Of a DNA stretch of 64,000 bases, positions 27,003 through 35,516 are shown in pieces. The DNA is from Kuafuiihalomonas sp039024635 (GTDB lineage: Bacteria; Myxococcota; Kuafuiibacteriia; Kuafuiibacteriales; Kuafuiibacteriaceae): NCBI GenBank assembly GCA_039024635.1, contig JBCCQA010000008.1, forward strand, positions 112,062 to 176,061, given 5' to 3'. Numbering within the stretch: position 1 is the stretch's first letter; every line of letters begins with the position of its first letter. The notes beneath the pieces were generated by a model. The model ran no database searches. It was not told the DNA's origin and was given only the letters and a program-made list of their open reading frames with translations. The position numbers were made by a program, and so were the translations under genes.

Positions 27003-27989
27003 TTGTTCGCATTGTTGACCCTTCCGCTCGCCCTGGCTGCGGCCGTCGAAGACGCCCCCACCAAGATTTTCACCGAGTCCGGTGTGGAGATTCGGCTTCA
27101 AGAAGAGGTGTTCCAGCTCTTTGCGGCCCTCAACGCCGCCGGATACTCGGAAGAGAGTGAGCGCCGTGCGCCCCCCCTTAGCGCGCCGGTCTACCACGAG
27201 CTCCGGGTCGAGGTCCGTGACGCCCTGCGCGAGCTCCGGGACCAGCCCGTCACCGACGAGGTCCGCAAGCTCTTCGAGGCCAACCCGTACCCGGTCGAGG
27301 ATTACCTCGCAGCCATGGTGGCAGGTCCAGGGGACCGGATCTCGGACAACGCCAAGAAGCTCCGCTCCCGCCTCGGACCCCTGGAAAAGTTTGCCGAAGC
27401 CGCCTCGCTCACCGCGCTCTTCGACCGCCTGGCGGAGGCCCAGCGAGCTCTGGCGAAGGGCCTGAGTACCGAGATCGAAACCGGGCTCGGGCGGGCGGGG
27501 GAGGTCATCGCCGACCCCAAGTTCCGTGCCCCTACCTCGATGGTGGTCATTCCCAATCCCTTGGACAGCCATGACGCTTACCGAAGTTTCGAGATCGGGA
27601 CCGAGCGCTTCGTCGTCGTAGGCCCAGGACTGAGCTCGGGTCGGGACCGAATCGTCTACACCGCGGTGGAGCCCTACATCCGGGCCGTCGTGGACCGAAA
27701 CTGGGGCGTGGCCTCGAAGTGGCGCACGCACTGGGATGGCGTGAAGCTGAGCAAGCGCATCCTCCGCCGCTACAAGGACGGGAAGAACTACATGACCGTG
27801 GCCCTAGCCCGGGCGCTGGTCCATCGAATTGGCGGCGAAGAGGAAGAGGCCGACGACATCTTCGTCGACGAACAGGCCCGGGAGGGCATGCGCTGGGCCC
27901 GAATCGCGAACCGGGTCTGGGCAAAGGCTGAACCCGGCGTACCCTTCGCTCGCCAGGCTCGCGGCCTGGTTACCAAGTACGGCCCGTGA
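27003..27989 (+). CDS. Secreted hypothetical protein
   Basis: The 328-residue protein begins at a TTG that gives a compact signal peptide (MFALLTLPLALAAAVEDA). The mature protein is helical in its first half (about 35-160) and mixed alpha/beta later, with several aromatic and charged conserved-looking patches (YTAVEPYIRAVVDRNWG). I recognise no domain. The neighbour downstream overlaps by 4 bp, so the pair is probably translated together. The divergent gap to the MYXO-CTERM-like gene is 136 bp and should contain both promoters. Confidence 0.7.
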   Translation: MFALLTLPLALAAAVEDAPTKIFTESGVEIRLQEEVFQLFAALNAAGYSEESERRAPPLSAPVYHELRVEVRDALRELRDQPVTDEVRKLFEANPYPVEDYLAAMVAGPGDRISDNAKKLRSRLGPLEKFAEAASLTALFDRLAEAQRALAKGLSTEIETGLGRAGEVIADPKFRAPTSMVVIPNPLDSHDAYRSFEIGTERFVVVGPGLSSGRDRIVYTAVEPYIRAVVDRNWGVASKWRTHWDGVKLSKRILRRYKDGKNYMTVALARALVHRIGGEEEEADDIFVDEQAREGMRWARIANRVWAKAEPGVPFARQARGLVTKYGP

Positions 27990-28372
27990 GCACACATTGG
28001 GGTGATGCGCCCCAGCCGGAGGTCGTGGCCGAACTCCTTGGCGAGCGCCATGGGCCTTTCGACAAGCTGGAGGTCGACCTCCACGCCAGCGACCCTCGGG
28101 GCCTGAGCGCCCACATCGACCTCGGCGCACGGCGGACCACCATCGACGTACGCTTTCTCCGAGGCCCGAGCCCCGATGCCTGGCTCACGGTCGCTGACGC
28201 CTTGGACGCCCTCCTCGGCAGCTGGCTGGAGTCGGGCCGAGATCACCGGGCCCTTCCCACGGGGGAGGACGTCGAGTTCCAAGAGGCCATGATGCGGGTT
28301 CGGGTCGAGCAGAGCGTCCCCGAACTCGAGCGCATCGCGGACCAGTTGCTCGAGGGCGGGCCCAAGTCCTAG
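27986..28372 (+). CDS. Small hypothetical protein coupled to secreted gene
   Basis: The 128-residue protein starts at a GTG overlapping the stop of the preceding gene (GTGA, 27986-27989). It has no signal peptide or membrane helix. It is acidic and predicted alpha/beta (strands around LEVDLHASD and TTIDVRFLRG, then helices), and no domain is recognised. The overlap suggests linked expression with the secreted protein upstream. Confidence 0.65.
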   Translation: MSTHWGDAPQPEVVAELLGERHGPFDKLEVDLHASDPRGLSAHIDLGARRTTIDVRFLRGPSPDAWLTVADALDALLGSWLESGRDHRALPTGEDVEFQEAMMRVRVEQSVPELERIADQLLEGGPKS

Positions 28373-28412
28373 CTCGAGCAAGGGCCCAAGACCGCAAGCA
28401 GGTGGCCCGGTC

Positions 28413-29846
28413 TCAGAACATGAAGCCCACTGCCCCATCCAGGTCGAGGGCACCGAAGACCGACCCATCCTCGACCTGCCAGCCCACCCGGAAGCCGACG
28501 CTGGGACGAAGAAAAAGACCGCTCCCTTCCAGGGGGAACCAAGCGACGCCAAGATCGCCCTGGAGGAAGGGGCGGTCGAGGGTCGCATCCTGAAGCAGCC
28601 GATTGGGGTCCTCGAACTGAAGGAGCTCGTAGCCCAAGCCAAGCTGCGGCAAGATGAGGAAGCGATCCGAGCGCCACAGGGCATAGCCGAGGTCGAAGCC
28701 GAAGGCGAGGCTCTGCCCCCCCGAGACCTCGAGCTCGGCGAACTGGTCGAAGTCAGCGTTGGGATCGACGGCCGGGGCCACCAGGGTCCGACGAAAGTCC
28801 CCAGGAACCACGCCGTAGGTGAAGTGGCCGCTCATCGTCAGGCCCCCGGGCAGGATCAGGGTCGCGCGAGGCTGGAGGAGACGGAGGGTGCCGCTCGGGA
28901 GGATCTCGCCCGCGCCCAGGGCGGGCACTTCGAATACGGTCCCTCCGTCGGGATCGGACTGGTCCTGAGCCAGTTGGGCGCCGATCGAGGCGCTGGCGAG
29001 GCTCCAGCCCGTGCCGAGCTCGAGCAGCCAGTGGCTTCCGTCGTAGAAGGCGTCTCGCTCGGCGGTCCGCTGAAGCGCACCGCGATCGATGCCGGCCAGC
29101 GCCTCGGGGTCACCTTCGTGGGGCTCGGGAAAGCCATCCAGGATGGCGGAAACAAAGGCCGCAGCCGCCTTCTTCGCTTTCACCGAAGCATCCAGCTCCG
29201 AGACGCCCCGCTTCTGCACGAAGCCGTAGCGGAAGAAGGGGTCCCCAGGGAGGAGCTTCCCCTCGTTCGGGAAGTCAGGGATCTGTCGACTCCACAAGCG
29301 GAGCCCGGTGGAGCGGTCGAAGAGGTAGGCCTGCCCTACGATGAGCCGCCCGGTCCGCGGGATGGGCTTGCCGACCACCTCGGGCAAGGCGTCGCCGCTG
29401 CCGAGGTCGATGAACCGCTGCTCCTGCTTCGTGTCGTAGACCCCGAACTCGTCCACGGCCAAACCGCGGACCACCAAGACGGCATCGGCTTGGGAACGCT
29501 CGAGGGCGTCGGACAGGCTGGCCTGCTCGGGCAACGCAAGGAAACCCAGCTCGAAGCCCTCAGCCTCGGCCCAGCCGGACAGGGCGGCCTCCAGAGCCCG
29601 AGCCTGGTCTGGGTCGGCAAAGCGAGCGGCCAGGCGAGCGTCCAGCCGAGGCGGCGGAAAAGCATCGGGTTTGAGGGCGCCTTCCGTCCGATAGACGGGG
29701 GAAGTCTCGACCACGACGTCCAGGCGCTGAAGCGGAACCGCGTCCACGATCTCACGCTCGAAGCTACGACTGACCGCACCGCCCGTCGTGCTGGCGCAGC
29801 CGGAAACCACCCAGGCGCAGGCGAGACAAAGCAGGGATCCTCTCAT
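28413..29846 (-). CDS. Lipoprotein with C-terminal outer-membrane beta-barrel-like half
   Basis: The signal peptide ends in a clear lipobox (VVSGC at about 13-17), so the 477-residue product should be a lipoprotein. The N-terminal half is alpha/beta and contains a strand-helix region around ADAVLVVRGLAVDEFGVYD, like periplasmic lipoproteins of transport systems. The C-terminal half alternates hydrophobic and polar residues in strands and ends in GFMF, a typical outer-membrane barrel end. The stop-to-start overlap with the upstream Cys-rich lipoprotein gene is ATGA (29843-29846). I infer an outer-membrane lipoprotein/barrel fusion; I do not know its function. Confidence 0.75.
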   Translation of the reverse strand: MRGSLLCLACAWVVSGCASTTGGAVSRSFEREIVDAVPLQRLDVVVETSPVYRTEGALKPDAFPPPRLDARLAARFADPDQARALEAALSGWAEAEGFELGFLALPEQASLSDALERSQADAVLVVRGLAVDEFGVYDTKQEQRFIDLGSGDALPEVVGKPIPRTGRLIVGQAYLFDRSTGLRLWSRQIPDFPNEGKLLPGDPFFRYGFVQKRGVSELDASVKAKKAAAAFVSAILDGFPEPHEGDPEALAGIDRGALQRTAERDAFYDGSHWLLELGTGWSLASASIGAQLAQDQSDPDGGTVFEVPALGAGEILPSGTLRLLQPRATLILPGGLTMSGHFTYGVVPGDFRRTLVAPAVDPNADFDQFAELEVSGGQSLAFGFDLGYALWRSDRFLILPQLGLGYELLQFEDPNRLLQDATLDRPFLQGDLGVAWFPLEGSGLFLRPSVGFRVGWQVEDGSVFGALDLDGAVGFMF

Positions 29847-30838
29847 GAGCGAGCCACGCAGACGCCCGGGACGAGAAAACGAAGAACGCCGCTGGCGTCG
29901 CTATAGACAAGCTCTCGAGACTGGCAGACGAAGTCGTCCCCGACGTCGCTGCAGTCGTCGCCCGAGCCTTCGCAGAAGCGCGTGCATACCTGGCCAAAGC
30001 AGAGACCGGAGCCGCAGGTCGCGTCGCCCTCCACGAAGTTATTGGGACAGGAGGCGCCGAGGGGACCAAGATCGGGCGCGGGTTGGGCACAGACCGACTC
30101 GTGGAGCGTCTCGCTTCGGCCGACGGTCCGCCACAGGCAGCGGGTGCCGAAAAAGCAATCGCCGTCGTTGACGCAGGGGACCTGGCAAGCGTCGTGGGGG
30201 GCCCGCTCACCCTCGAGGACCTGATTGGCGCAGACGAGGGGCAGGATCTCGCTTTGGCCCGGAGCCACCTCGAACTCCCGAGCCTGGGGACAGAGGGCGT
30301 CCGGGTTCGATGAAGCAGCCGCACACAGGGGCGCGCAGAAGCCCGTGTTGCAGATGCCGTTAGGGCAGTCGGCGCCTTCCGTGCAGGGCCCGAAGAAAGC
30401 CCGACCCTCTGAGGCCCGCGGCTGGCAGCTCGGAAAGGCTTCGCCCTCCAGGGGGATGCAGGAGAAGGGCGCGCACACGTTCTCGAACTGGCAGTCCTGG
30501 ATGATGCAGTCTTCGTCGATGCGGCCATCACAATCGTCGTCGAGGTCGTTGCAGAACTCCTGTTCGCCGCACTCCCGGACGATGGGCCGACAGAGCGTGC
30601 GCTCGGGGTTCCGGTCGCTGGCGTTCGGTTCCGTGACCACGCCGCCGCAAAATTCGGTGGGGTCACACTCGAGGTCGCTCGTGCAGTCCGAAGAGCAGAA
30701 GGTCGTGTCTCTGCTGGCCTCGTAGAGGCAAAAGCCCCCCGAGGGACAGTCCTCGTCGGTGGCGCACTCGCCTCCGAGGTCGCTGGCGCTACAGGCGCTG
30801 ATCGCGAGGATCCAGACGCCCAAGATTCGAAGATTCAT
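29843..30838 (-). CDS. Cys-rich lipoprotein with MopE-type metal-binding motif
   Basis: The ATG at 30838 gives a signal peptide with a lipobox-like end (LAISAC). The frame is open upstream but that part lacks a signal. The 331-residue mature protein is Cys-rich, with repeated short disulfide-type units (CATDEDCPSGGFC, CTEGADCPNGICN). It also has a MopE-type segment (CNDLDDDCDGRIDEDC), known as a putative metal-binding motif in myxobacterial surface proteins. It probably sits on the outer membrane or surface. It is coupled to the lipoprotein/barrel gene downstream by an ATGA overlap, suggesting that the two work together. Confidence 0.85.
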   Translation of the reverse strand: MNLRILGVWILAISACSASDLGGECATDEDCPSGGFCLYEASRDTTFCSSDCTSDLECDPTEFCGGVVTEPNASDRNPERTLCRPIVRECGEQEFCNDLDDDCDGRIDEDCIIQDCQFENVCAPFSCIPLEGEAFPSCQPRASEGRAFFGPCTEGADCPNGICNTGFCAPLCAAASSNPDALCPQAREFEVAPGQSEILPLVCANQVLEGERAPHDACQVPCVNDGDCFFGTRCLWRTVGRSETLHESVCAQPAPDLGPLGASCPNNFVEGDATCGSGLCFGQVCTRFCEGSGDDCSDVGDDFVCQSRELVYSDASGVLRFLVPGVCVARS

Positions 30839-30922
30839 CGTTTGCCCTAGCTCAAGCCCCGTCTCCGCGCCGTCCGTGGATCCAGCGTTGCACGTTGGAG
30901 GCGGTGGGCAAACAATGAGCGT

Positions 30923-31306
30923 ATGGCAGCGACCCAAGACGGCGGACTGATGGGCGGGACAAACCTCGGACGGTCGGGGCAGAACGCCCGCCTTCGCCTC
31001 GCTTCGGTGATGGTCCTGGCGGGCCTGCTCATGGCCGTAGTGCTCGTTCAGGGCGAGCAGCCGCGCTGGGCCAGGGCTGGCATTTTTCTACCCTTCTTCA
31101 TGGCCGTCTTCACCGCCCTGCAGGGTCTGCTTCGGACCTGCCCCGGTCACGTCATGCATGGGACCATGGAAGACGACAACGGCCACATCGAGCGGGTGGT
31201 GCGGCCCGAGCAAATCGAGAAGGCGAGGCGACTGTCTCGAATCATCTGGGTCGGCTCCTGTCTCGTCGCCCTCCTGTCGACCCTGGCCATCGTCGCCATT
31301 CCATGA
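30923..31306 (+). CDS. Small integral membrane protein, unknown
   Basis: The 127-residue protein has three hydrophobic segments (about 28-44, 53-70 and 108-125). A short loop with two charged patches follows the second (HGTMEDDNGHIERVVRPEQI). No family is recognised. It overlaps the next gene by 4 bp (ATGA, 31303-31306), so it is probably co-translated with the SDR. The 84-bp divergent gap with the Cys-rich lipoprotein gene must hold its promoter. Confidence 0.7.
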   Translation: MAATQDGGLMGGTNLGRSGQNARLRLASVMVLAGLLMAVVLVQGEQPRWARAGIFLPFFMAVFTALQGLLRTCPGHVMHGTMEDDNGHIERVVRPEQIEKARRLSRIIWVGSCLVALLSTLAIVAIP

Positions 31307-32010
31307 CTTCCAGCCTGAAGCCGAGCTGCGTCGTCCTTGGGGCCGGACCGGGAAACGGGGCCGCCTTCACCCGTCGCTTCGCCGGCGCCGGCCATCCCAC
31401 CGCCTGCCTGTCTCGAAGCCAGGAGAAGATGGACGCCCTCGCGAGCGGCATCGAAGGGGCGCGGGGCTTCGCGTGTGACGCCAGTGAACCTAGCCAGGTC
31501 CGACGCGTTCTCGAGCAAGTAGCCGAGGAGATGGGCCCCATCGGCATCCTTGTCTACAACGCAGGCTCGGGTGTGTTCGGTTCAATCGACGAAGTCGAGA
31601 GCGAAGCACTGGAGCAGGCGTGGCGCCTCAACACCTTGGGCCTTCACGCTGCAGCCCGCAGCGTGGCGCCCGCCATGAAGGAAACCGGGGGGAGTATCGT
31701 CGTGGTGGGGGCCACCGCCTCCCTGCGCGGAGGCGCCAAGTTCGCGGCCTTCGCCCAGGCCAAGGCGGCGCAGCGATCCCTCGCCCAATCCATGGCCCGA
31801 CACTGGGGACCCCAAGGGATCCACGTCGGGCTTCTCATCATCGACGGGGTGGTCGACACACCTCGAACCCGAGAGATGATGCCGGACTGGCCCGAAGACC
31901 GGCGTATGGACCCGGCCGGCATCGCTGAGGCCGCCTTCCAGCTGGCCCATCAGCCACGGTCCGCTTGGACCTTCGAGATGGACCTCCGAGCCTCTGCCGA
32001 GCCCTGGTAA
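31303..32010 (+). CDS. Short-chain dehydrogenase/reductase (SDR)
   Basis: The 235-residue protein has a classical Rossmann nucleotide-binding start (VVLGAGPGNGAAFTRRFAGA), the NAG motif (LVYNAGSG), and the catalytic region around Ser-Leu-Arg-Gly. The usual YxxxK is FAQAK, so the catalytic Tyr is Phe while Lys is kept. SDRs oxidise or reduce alcohols, ketones and sugars with NAD(P). Related SDRs with this FAxAK pattern exist, so it is not necessarily inactive. It is translationally coupled to the membrane protein upstream, and a weak terminator-like hairpin overlaps its stop. Confidence 0.88.
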   Translation: MTSSLKPSCVVLGAGPGNGAAFTRRFAGAGHPTACLSRSQEKMDALASGIEGARGFACDASEPSQVRRVLEQVAEEMGPIGILVYNAGSGVFGSIDEVESEALEQAWRLNTLGLHAAARSVAPAMKETGGSIVVVGATASLRGGAKFAAFAQAKAAQRSLAQSMARHWGPQGIHVGLLIIDGVVDTPRTREMMPDWPEDRRMDPAGIAEAAFQLAHQPRSAWTFEMDLRASAEPW

Positions 32011-32018
32011 GGGCTTTT
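32000..32018 (+). terminator. Weak terminator-like hairpin after the SDR gene
   Basis: A 6-bp perfect stem (agccct, 32000-32005; agggct, 32010-32015) with a 4-nt loop is followed by TTT, forming a short rho-independent-type signal that begins inside the last codons of the SDR gene. The short stem and T-run make it a weak candidate. Confidence 0.4.
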
Positions 32019-32175
32019 AACCGCCCAACCTCGCACACCGGCCGTAGAGCTCTGTAGGGAGTAGGGCGTCGATGTCCTAGCTCTCCGCATCTAGCAAAGC
32101 CCGATCCGGCCCGCTGAGTGCGCCAACGCACTGAAATCATTTCTGCGCATCGCGTCATTCCGCGGGGAGTGAAGA

Positions 32176-33015
32176 ATGGCACACGACTTGGATTCCTTCG
32201 GGAGCAGGTACGCGCAGATGGATCCCTTTCAGAATCGACCCCAATTCCTGCACGCTTTCCGACGAGGAGAGGCCTGGGCTCTGGACCAGGTGTATCGCCT
32301 CTACAAGCGACCTCTCCGCAACTTCATCCTCCGGGGTTTCGCCTTCAAGAGCGAGGGCCGAAACATGTACTTCGCGGGCAGAATCGGCGACGCGGACATC
32401 GAAGACATCCTGCACGAGACCTTTCGTCGGGCCTTTGGCGAGCGGGCCCGCAACACCTACGACGGCATTCGTCCTTACAAGAACTACCTCTTCACCATCG
32501 CTCGAAACGCCGTCATCACCGATTTGACGGCCAAGCAGCGCCAGATCCCGGTGGGCGAGGCCTTGATGCGGGACAGCAGCCCCGAGGAGATGACCGCGCT
32601 CGAGCATTGGGTCCGCTCTCGCCAGGCCAGCCTGTCTGCCGAGTGCTGCGAGTCGACCGACGAGCAGGTCGAGAACCTAGAGGTCTATGGCCTCGTCATG
32701 GGCTTCATGGAGCACCTTACGGATGAAGATCGCAGCTTCTTCGAGATCCGATTCTTGGGCAGCTGCTCCCAAGAGAAGACCGCCAAGGCCATGGGTTGGA
32801 ACCGGGCCAAGGTACGTAAGGTCGAAGCCCGACTGCGGCGGGATTTCCTGACCCACGCTGGCGGCACGGGCTACCTCGAGACCCGGGCCGAGGCCCGAAT
32901 GGTCCGTCGGGTAGAAAATCCTGAGCGCCACGCCGAAGTCTTCGCCAGGAGTCGAGACCTGTGGCGTGACCGCAACGCCGATCAGGACAACGAGTTCTTG
33001 GTCGAAGCCGCCTGA
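32176..33015 (+). CDS. ECF-type (group 4) sigma factor-like regulator
   Basis: The 279-residue protein has the sigma2 region (ALDQVYRLYKRPLRNFIL, then IEDILHETFRRAFGE) and the C-terminal sigma4 helix-turn-helix (CSQEKTAKAMGWNRAKVRKV). A linker and an extra C-terminal tail of about 60 residues follow (from about 225). It is longer than a typical ECF sigma factor, and the tail may be regulatory. No anti-sigma gene is adjacent; the neighbours are an SDR and a Nudix gene. GGGAG lies 8 nt before the ATG. Confidence 0.88.
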   Translation: MAHDLDSFGSRYAQMDPFQNRPQFLHAFRRGEAWALDQVYRLYKRPLRNFILRGFAFKSEGRNMYFAGRIGDADIEDILHETFRRAFGERARNTYDGIRPYKNYLFTIARNAVITDLTAKQRQIPVGEALMRDSSPEEMTALEHWVRSRQASLSAECCESTDEQVENLEVYGLVMGFMEHLTDEDRSFFEIRFLGSCSQEKTAKAMGWNRAKVRKVEARLRRDFLTHAGGTGYLETRAEARMVRRVENPERHAEVFARSRDLWRDRNADQDNEFLVEAA

Positions 33016-33034
33016 GCCCGTAGGCCGGAGCGGC

Positions 33035-33472
33035 ATGGGATCCATCATTCGGGTCGTAGCCGCGGCCATCGTCGACACCGAAGGACGCTGGCTTCTCGCC
33101 GATCGTCCGCCCGGACGCCACCTGGCGGGTCTGTTCGAGTTCCCCGGAGGCAAAGTCGAACCGGGAGAGAGCGACCAGACGGCTTTGGTCCGAGAGCTCG
33201 AAGAAGAGCTCGGCATCACCTGCGAGATCGGCAGCCTTCTTTCTGAGCTGACCCATCACTATCCCGAGCGGAGCGTTCATCTTCTGCTCTACCGGGCGCA
33301 AATCGCGCGAGGCCGCCCGACGCCTCGCGAAGGCCAACGTCTCGAATGGGCTACGACCCTTCAGATGCGCGTCCTTCCCATGCCCCCCGCCGATGGGCCT
33401 TTCATCGACGCGCTGGAGGCTCTCGCTTCTCCGTCGAAGAGCGCCTTCGACGATCGGGTTACCGGGAAGTGA
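33035..33472 (+). CDS. Nudix hydrolase (MutT-like)
   Basis: The 145-residue protein has a complete Nudix box (GGKVEPGE, then RELEEELGI), with the catalytic Glu residues in place. It matches the MutT/8-oxo-dGTP diphosphatase class in size and layout. Nudix hydrolases cleave nucleoside diphosphates linked to another moiety. The start ATG is at 33035; an upstream in-frame start lies within the sigma gene. The two genes are separated by 19 bp and may be co-transcribed. Substrate specificity cannot be told from sequence. Confidence 0.9.
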   Translation: MGSIIRVVAAAIVDTEGRWLLADRPPGRHLAGLFEFPGGKVEPGESDQTALVRELEEELGITCEIGSLLSELTHHYPERSVHLLLYRAQIARGRPTPREGQRLEWATTLQMRVLPMPPADGPFIDALEALASPSKSAFDDRVTGK

Positions 33473-33565
33473 CTTGCTGACCGGCCCCACTGCTACCGAG
33501 TCGGAGCTGAGTGTCTCGGGAGAGGTCGCGCAGGATTCGGCACGGGGCATGCTCTTGATCGGGGC

Positions 33566-34975
33566 ATGAGAACCATCGTCGCCGCCACCGACTTCTCGCC
33601 TCGGGCTGAGGCTGCGCTGGCCGCTGCACGCCAGCTGGCCGAACTGCTCAGCGCGGACCGCGTGCACTTGGTGCACGTGCTCGACACCGGGCTAGGCGGG
33701 ACCGCCTTGCCCTACGCCGAGGGTGCTGTCCTCAATCCGGACCTGGCGCGAAACCAGGCCGAGAACAAGCTCGCAACCCTTCGGCTGGAGATGAAGGACA
33801 TCGATCAGACGTGTGAAGTCCGTGAAGGCGAGCCCGCCTACGAGCTGGCCCGGGCGGCCCAGGAGGTCGAGGCTGAGTTCATCGTGGTGGCCACCCAGGG
33901 CCGCGGCGCGATCGGTCGCGCAGTGATGGGCAGCGTGACGAGCAACGTCATTGGCTACGCCCACTGTCCGGTTGTGGTCTGCGGGAAGAAGAGGGCGCCA
34001 ATGGACCGGCTCCAGAGCATCCTCTGCGCGGTCGACCTGTCGCCGGTCAGTGGTCCCGTCCTCCGGACCGGTCGCCGAATCGCCAGGCAGACCCATGGAA
34101 CGCTGTCGGCGATCTCGATCTTCCCCCGCCCCTTCTCCGTGCCGGCCGACTTCCCGATGTCCCCGAGCTCCGCCGTCTTGGTAGAAGAGGTCGCTCAGCA
34201 GACCGATCACCAGCAGAAGCTCAATGCCCTGCTGAGCCACGTATGCCCCGAAGAAGACATCAAGACAGAAGTGATGTCGGGAGCCGAGCCCGTCGACCGG
34301 GTCGTGGCCTACGTTCAAGAGCACAAGCCTCACGCGGTCGTTATCGGATCCAGCGGTATCGGAACCTGGGGTCGCCGCATCTTCGGGACCCACGCCGAAC
34401 GCCTGGCGGCGCAGCTTCCAACCACGGTGGTCGTCGTTCCGGATCCGCTGCGACGCGGGGTCGGCGTGGAGGCCCACTTGCTGAAGAAGGAGCTGGGCGA
34501 AAAGCGCCATGCGGACGAGCAAATCGTCTACGGGCTCTTCCAGGACGAAGCGGCAGTCAGGAGGACGGTCGCCGCGCTGAGCGATGGCGGGATCGAGACC
34601 GACGACATCACGGTGCTTATGTCAGAAGAGACCCACGCCGACTTTGGGACCGATCACTCCGAAGAAGGCTTCGTCGCGGGTGGTACCCTCGGGGCCTCGG
34701 TGGGCGGAGTGCTGGGCGGGCTCTCCTCGATGGGCACCGCGGCCGGCGTGGGGCTCATGGTCGTGGGGCCGGCCGTGGCCCTCGGCCTAGGGGGAGGGCT
34801 CTTGGCCACTCTCCTCGGCTTCGGGGTGCCGTCCCACGAGGCCGAACGGGTCGAGCGAGCCATCGGTGCCGGCCAGACCCTGGTCGGAGTCCAAAGCCGA
34901 GACTACGACCGCCTGCAGAAGGCCAAAGAGATACTGGCCGAGATGGGCACCATGCCCCGGCGCATGCCGCTGTGA
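33566..34975 (+). CDS. Double UspA protein with C-terminal glycine-rich stress domain
   Basis: Residues 1-140 form a first universal stress domain (TIVAATDFSPRAEAALAAAR ... GRGAIGRAVMGSVTSNVI). Residues about 145-290 form a second (SILCAVDLSPVSGPVLRTGR ... SGIGTWGRRIFGTHAERLA). The C-terminal part (about 310-469) resembles the DUF1269/general-stress family: an alpha/beta unit around DEQIVYGLFQDEAAVRRTV and a Gly-rich hydrophobic segment (SVGGVLGGLSSMGTAAGVGL) that may insert in or bind membrane. Usp domains bind ATP/AMP or oligomerise under stress. The three-part fusion is unusual but in one uninterrupted frame. Confidence 0.85.
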   Translation: MRTIVAATDFSPRAEAALAAARQLAELLSADRVHLVHVLDTGLGGTALPYAEGAVLNPDLARNQAENKLATLRLEMKDIDQTCEVREGEPAYELARAAQEVEAEFIVVATQGRGAIGRAVMGSVTSNVIGYAHCPVVVCGKKRAPMDRLQSILCAVDLSPVSGPVLRTGRRIARQTHGTLSAISIFPRPFSVPADFPMSPSSAVLVEEVAQQTDHQQKLNALLSHVCPEEDIKTEVMSGAEPVDRVVAYVQEHKPHAVVIGSSGIGTWGRRIFGTHAERLAAQLPTTVVVVPDPLRRGVGVEAHLLKKELGEKRHADEQIVYGLFQDEAAVRRTVAALSDGGIETDDITVLMSEETHADFGTDHSEEGFVAGGTLGASVGGVLGGLSSMGTAAGVGLMVVGPAVALGLGGGLLATLLGFGVPSHEAERVERAIGAGQTLVGVQSRDYDRLQKAKEILAEMGTMPRRMPL

Positions 34976-35003
34976 GGCCTCGCTAGCAAGACACGCTTCG
35001 AGC

Positions 35004-35413
35004 TCAACGGCTGACGCTGAGCCCGAAGCGCACCGAGTCCCCGAAGAACTCGACGATCTCTATGCTGACCGCTTCGTTGGGCATCTGAAACTGAAGCAGG
35101 GAGCAGAAGCTCGAGCCGTTGTCGTCGTTTCTGGCCAGGATCTCCTCGCCGAGAACCACGGTGACGAGGGTGTCGGTGGCATCACAAGTTTGGCCACAGC
35201 CTCATTGCAGGCGCCGCCGAATCGAGAAAAGGTCGAGCCGTCTTCGGCCACGCAGGTCGACACGCAGTTGGAGATCGAGTTCCCGCATCGGCTGTTGAAT
35301 TCGCAAATAGTCTGGCAGAGCGATGCCAGAACCTGTCCCGAATCCTGCAGGTCCTCGGAGCCGCCGCAGGCGGCCAGCAGAAGGGTCGGTACGAGTCGGG
35401 CCACTGGACGCAC
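35004..35413 (-). pseudogene. Frameshifted lipoprotein gene with PPC-like C-terminal domain
   Basis: A GTG at 35413 opens a lipoprotein (RLVPTLLLAAC lipobox) with a Cys-rich segment (CQTICEFNSRCGNSISNC) that runs to about 35208. From there the same frame loses sense and stops at 35060. The other frame reads CGQTCDATDTLVTVVLGEE and ILARNDDNGSSFCSLLQF down to the TGA at 35004, a plausible prepeptidase-type or beta-sandwich domain. Joining the two frames gives one lipoprotein of about 135 residues. So this gene carries a frameshift near 35205-35215, or the assembly does. The intact C-terminal coding signal argues that the break is recent or artefactual. Confidence 0.6.
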
Positions 35414-35516
35414 GCTGGGCGAGATACGCAAGCGATCGTTCGCTGGGCAAGGCCATGCGTCATCGGACTCATGTAACAGCGGTCGACAAGCAGGGGTTCC
35501 GTAAGCCAGTCGACGC

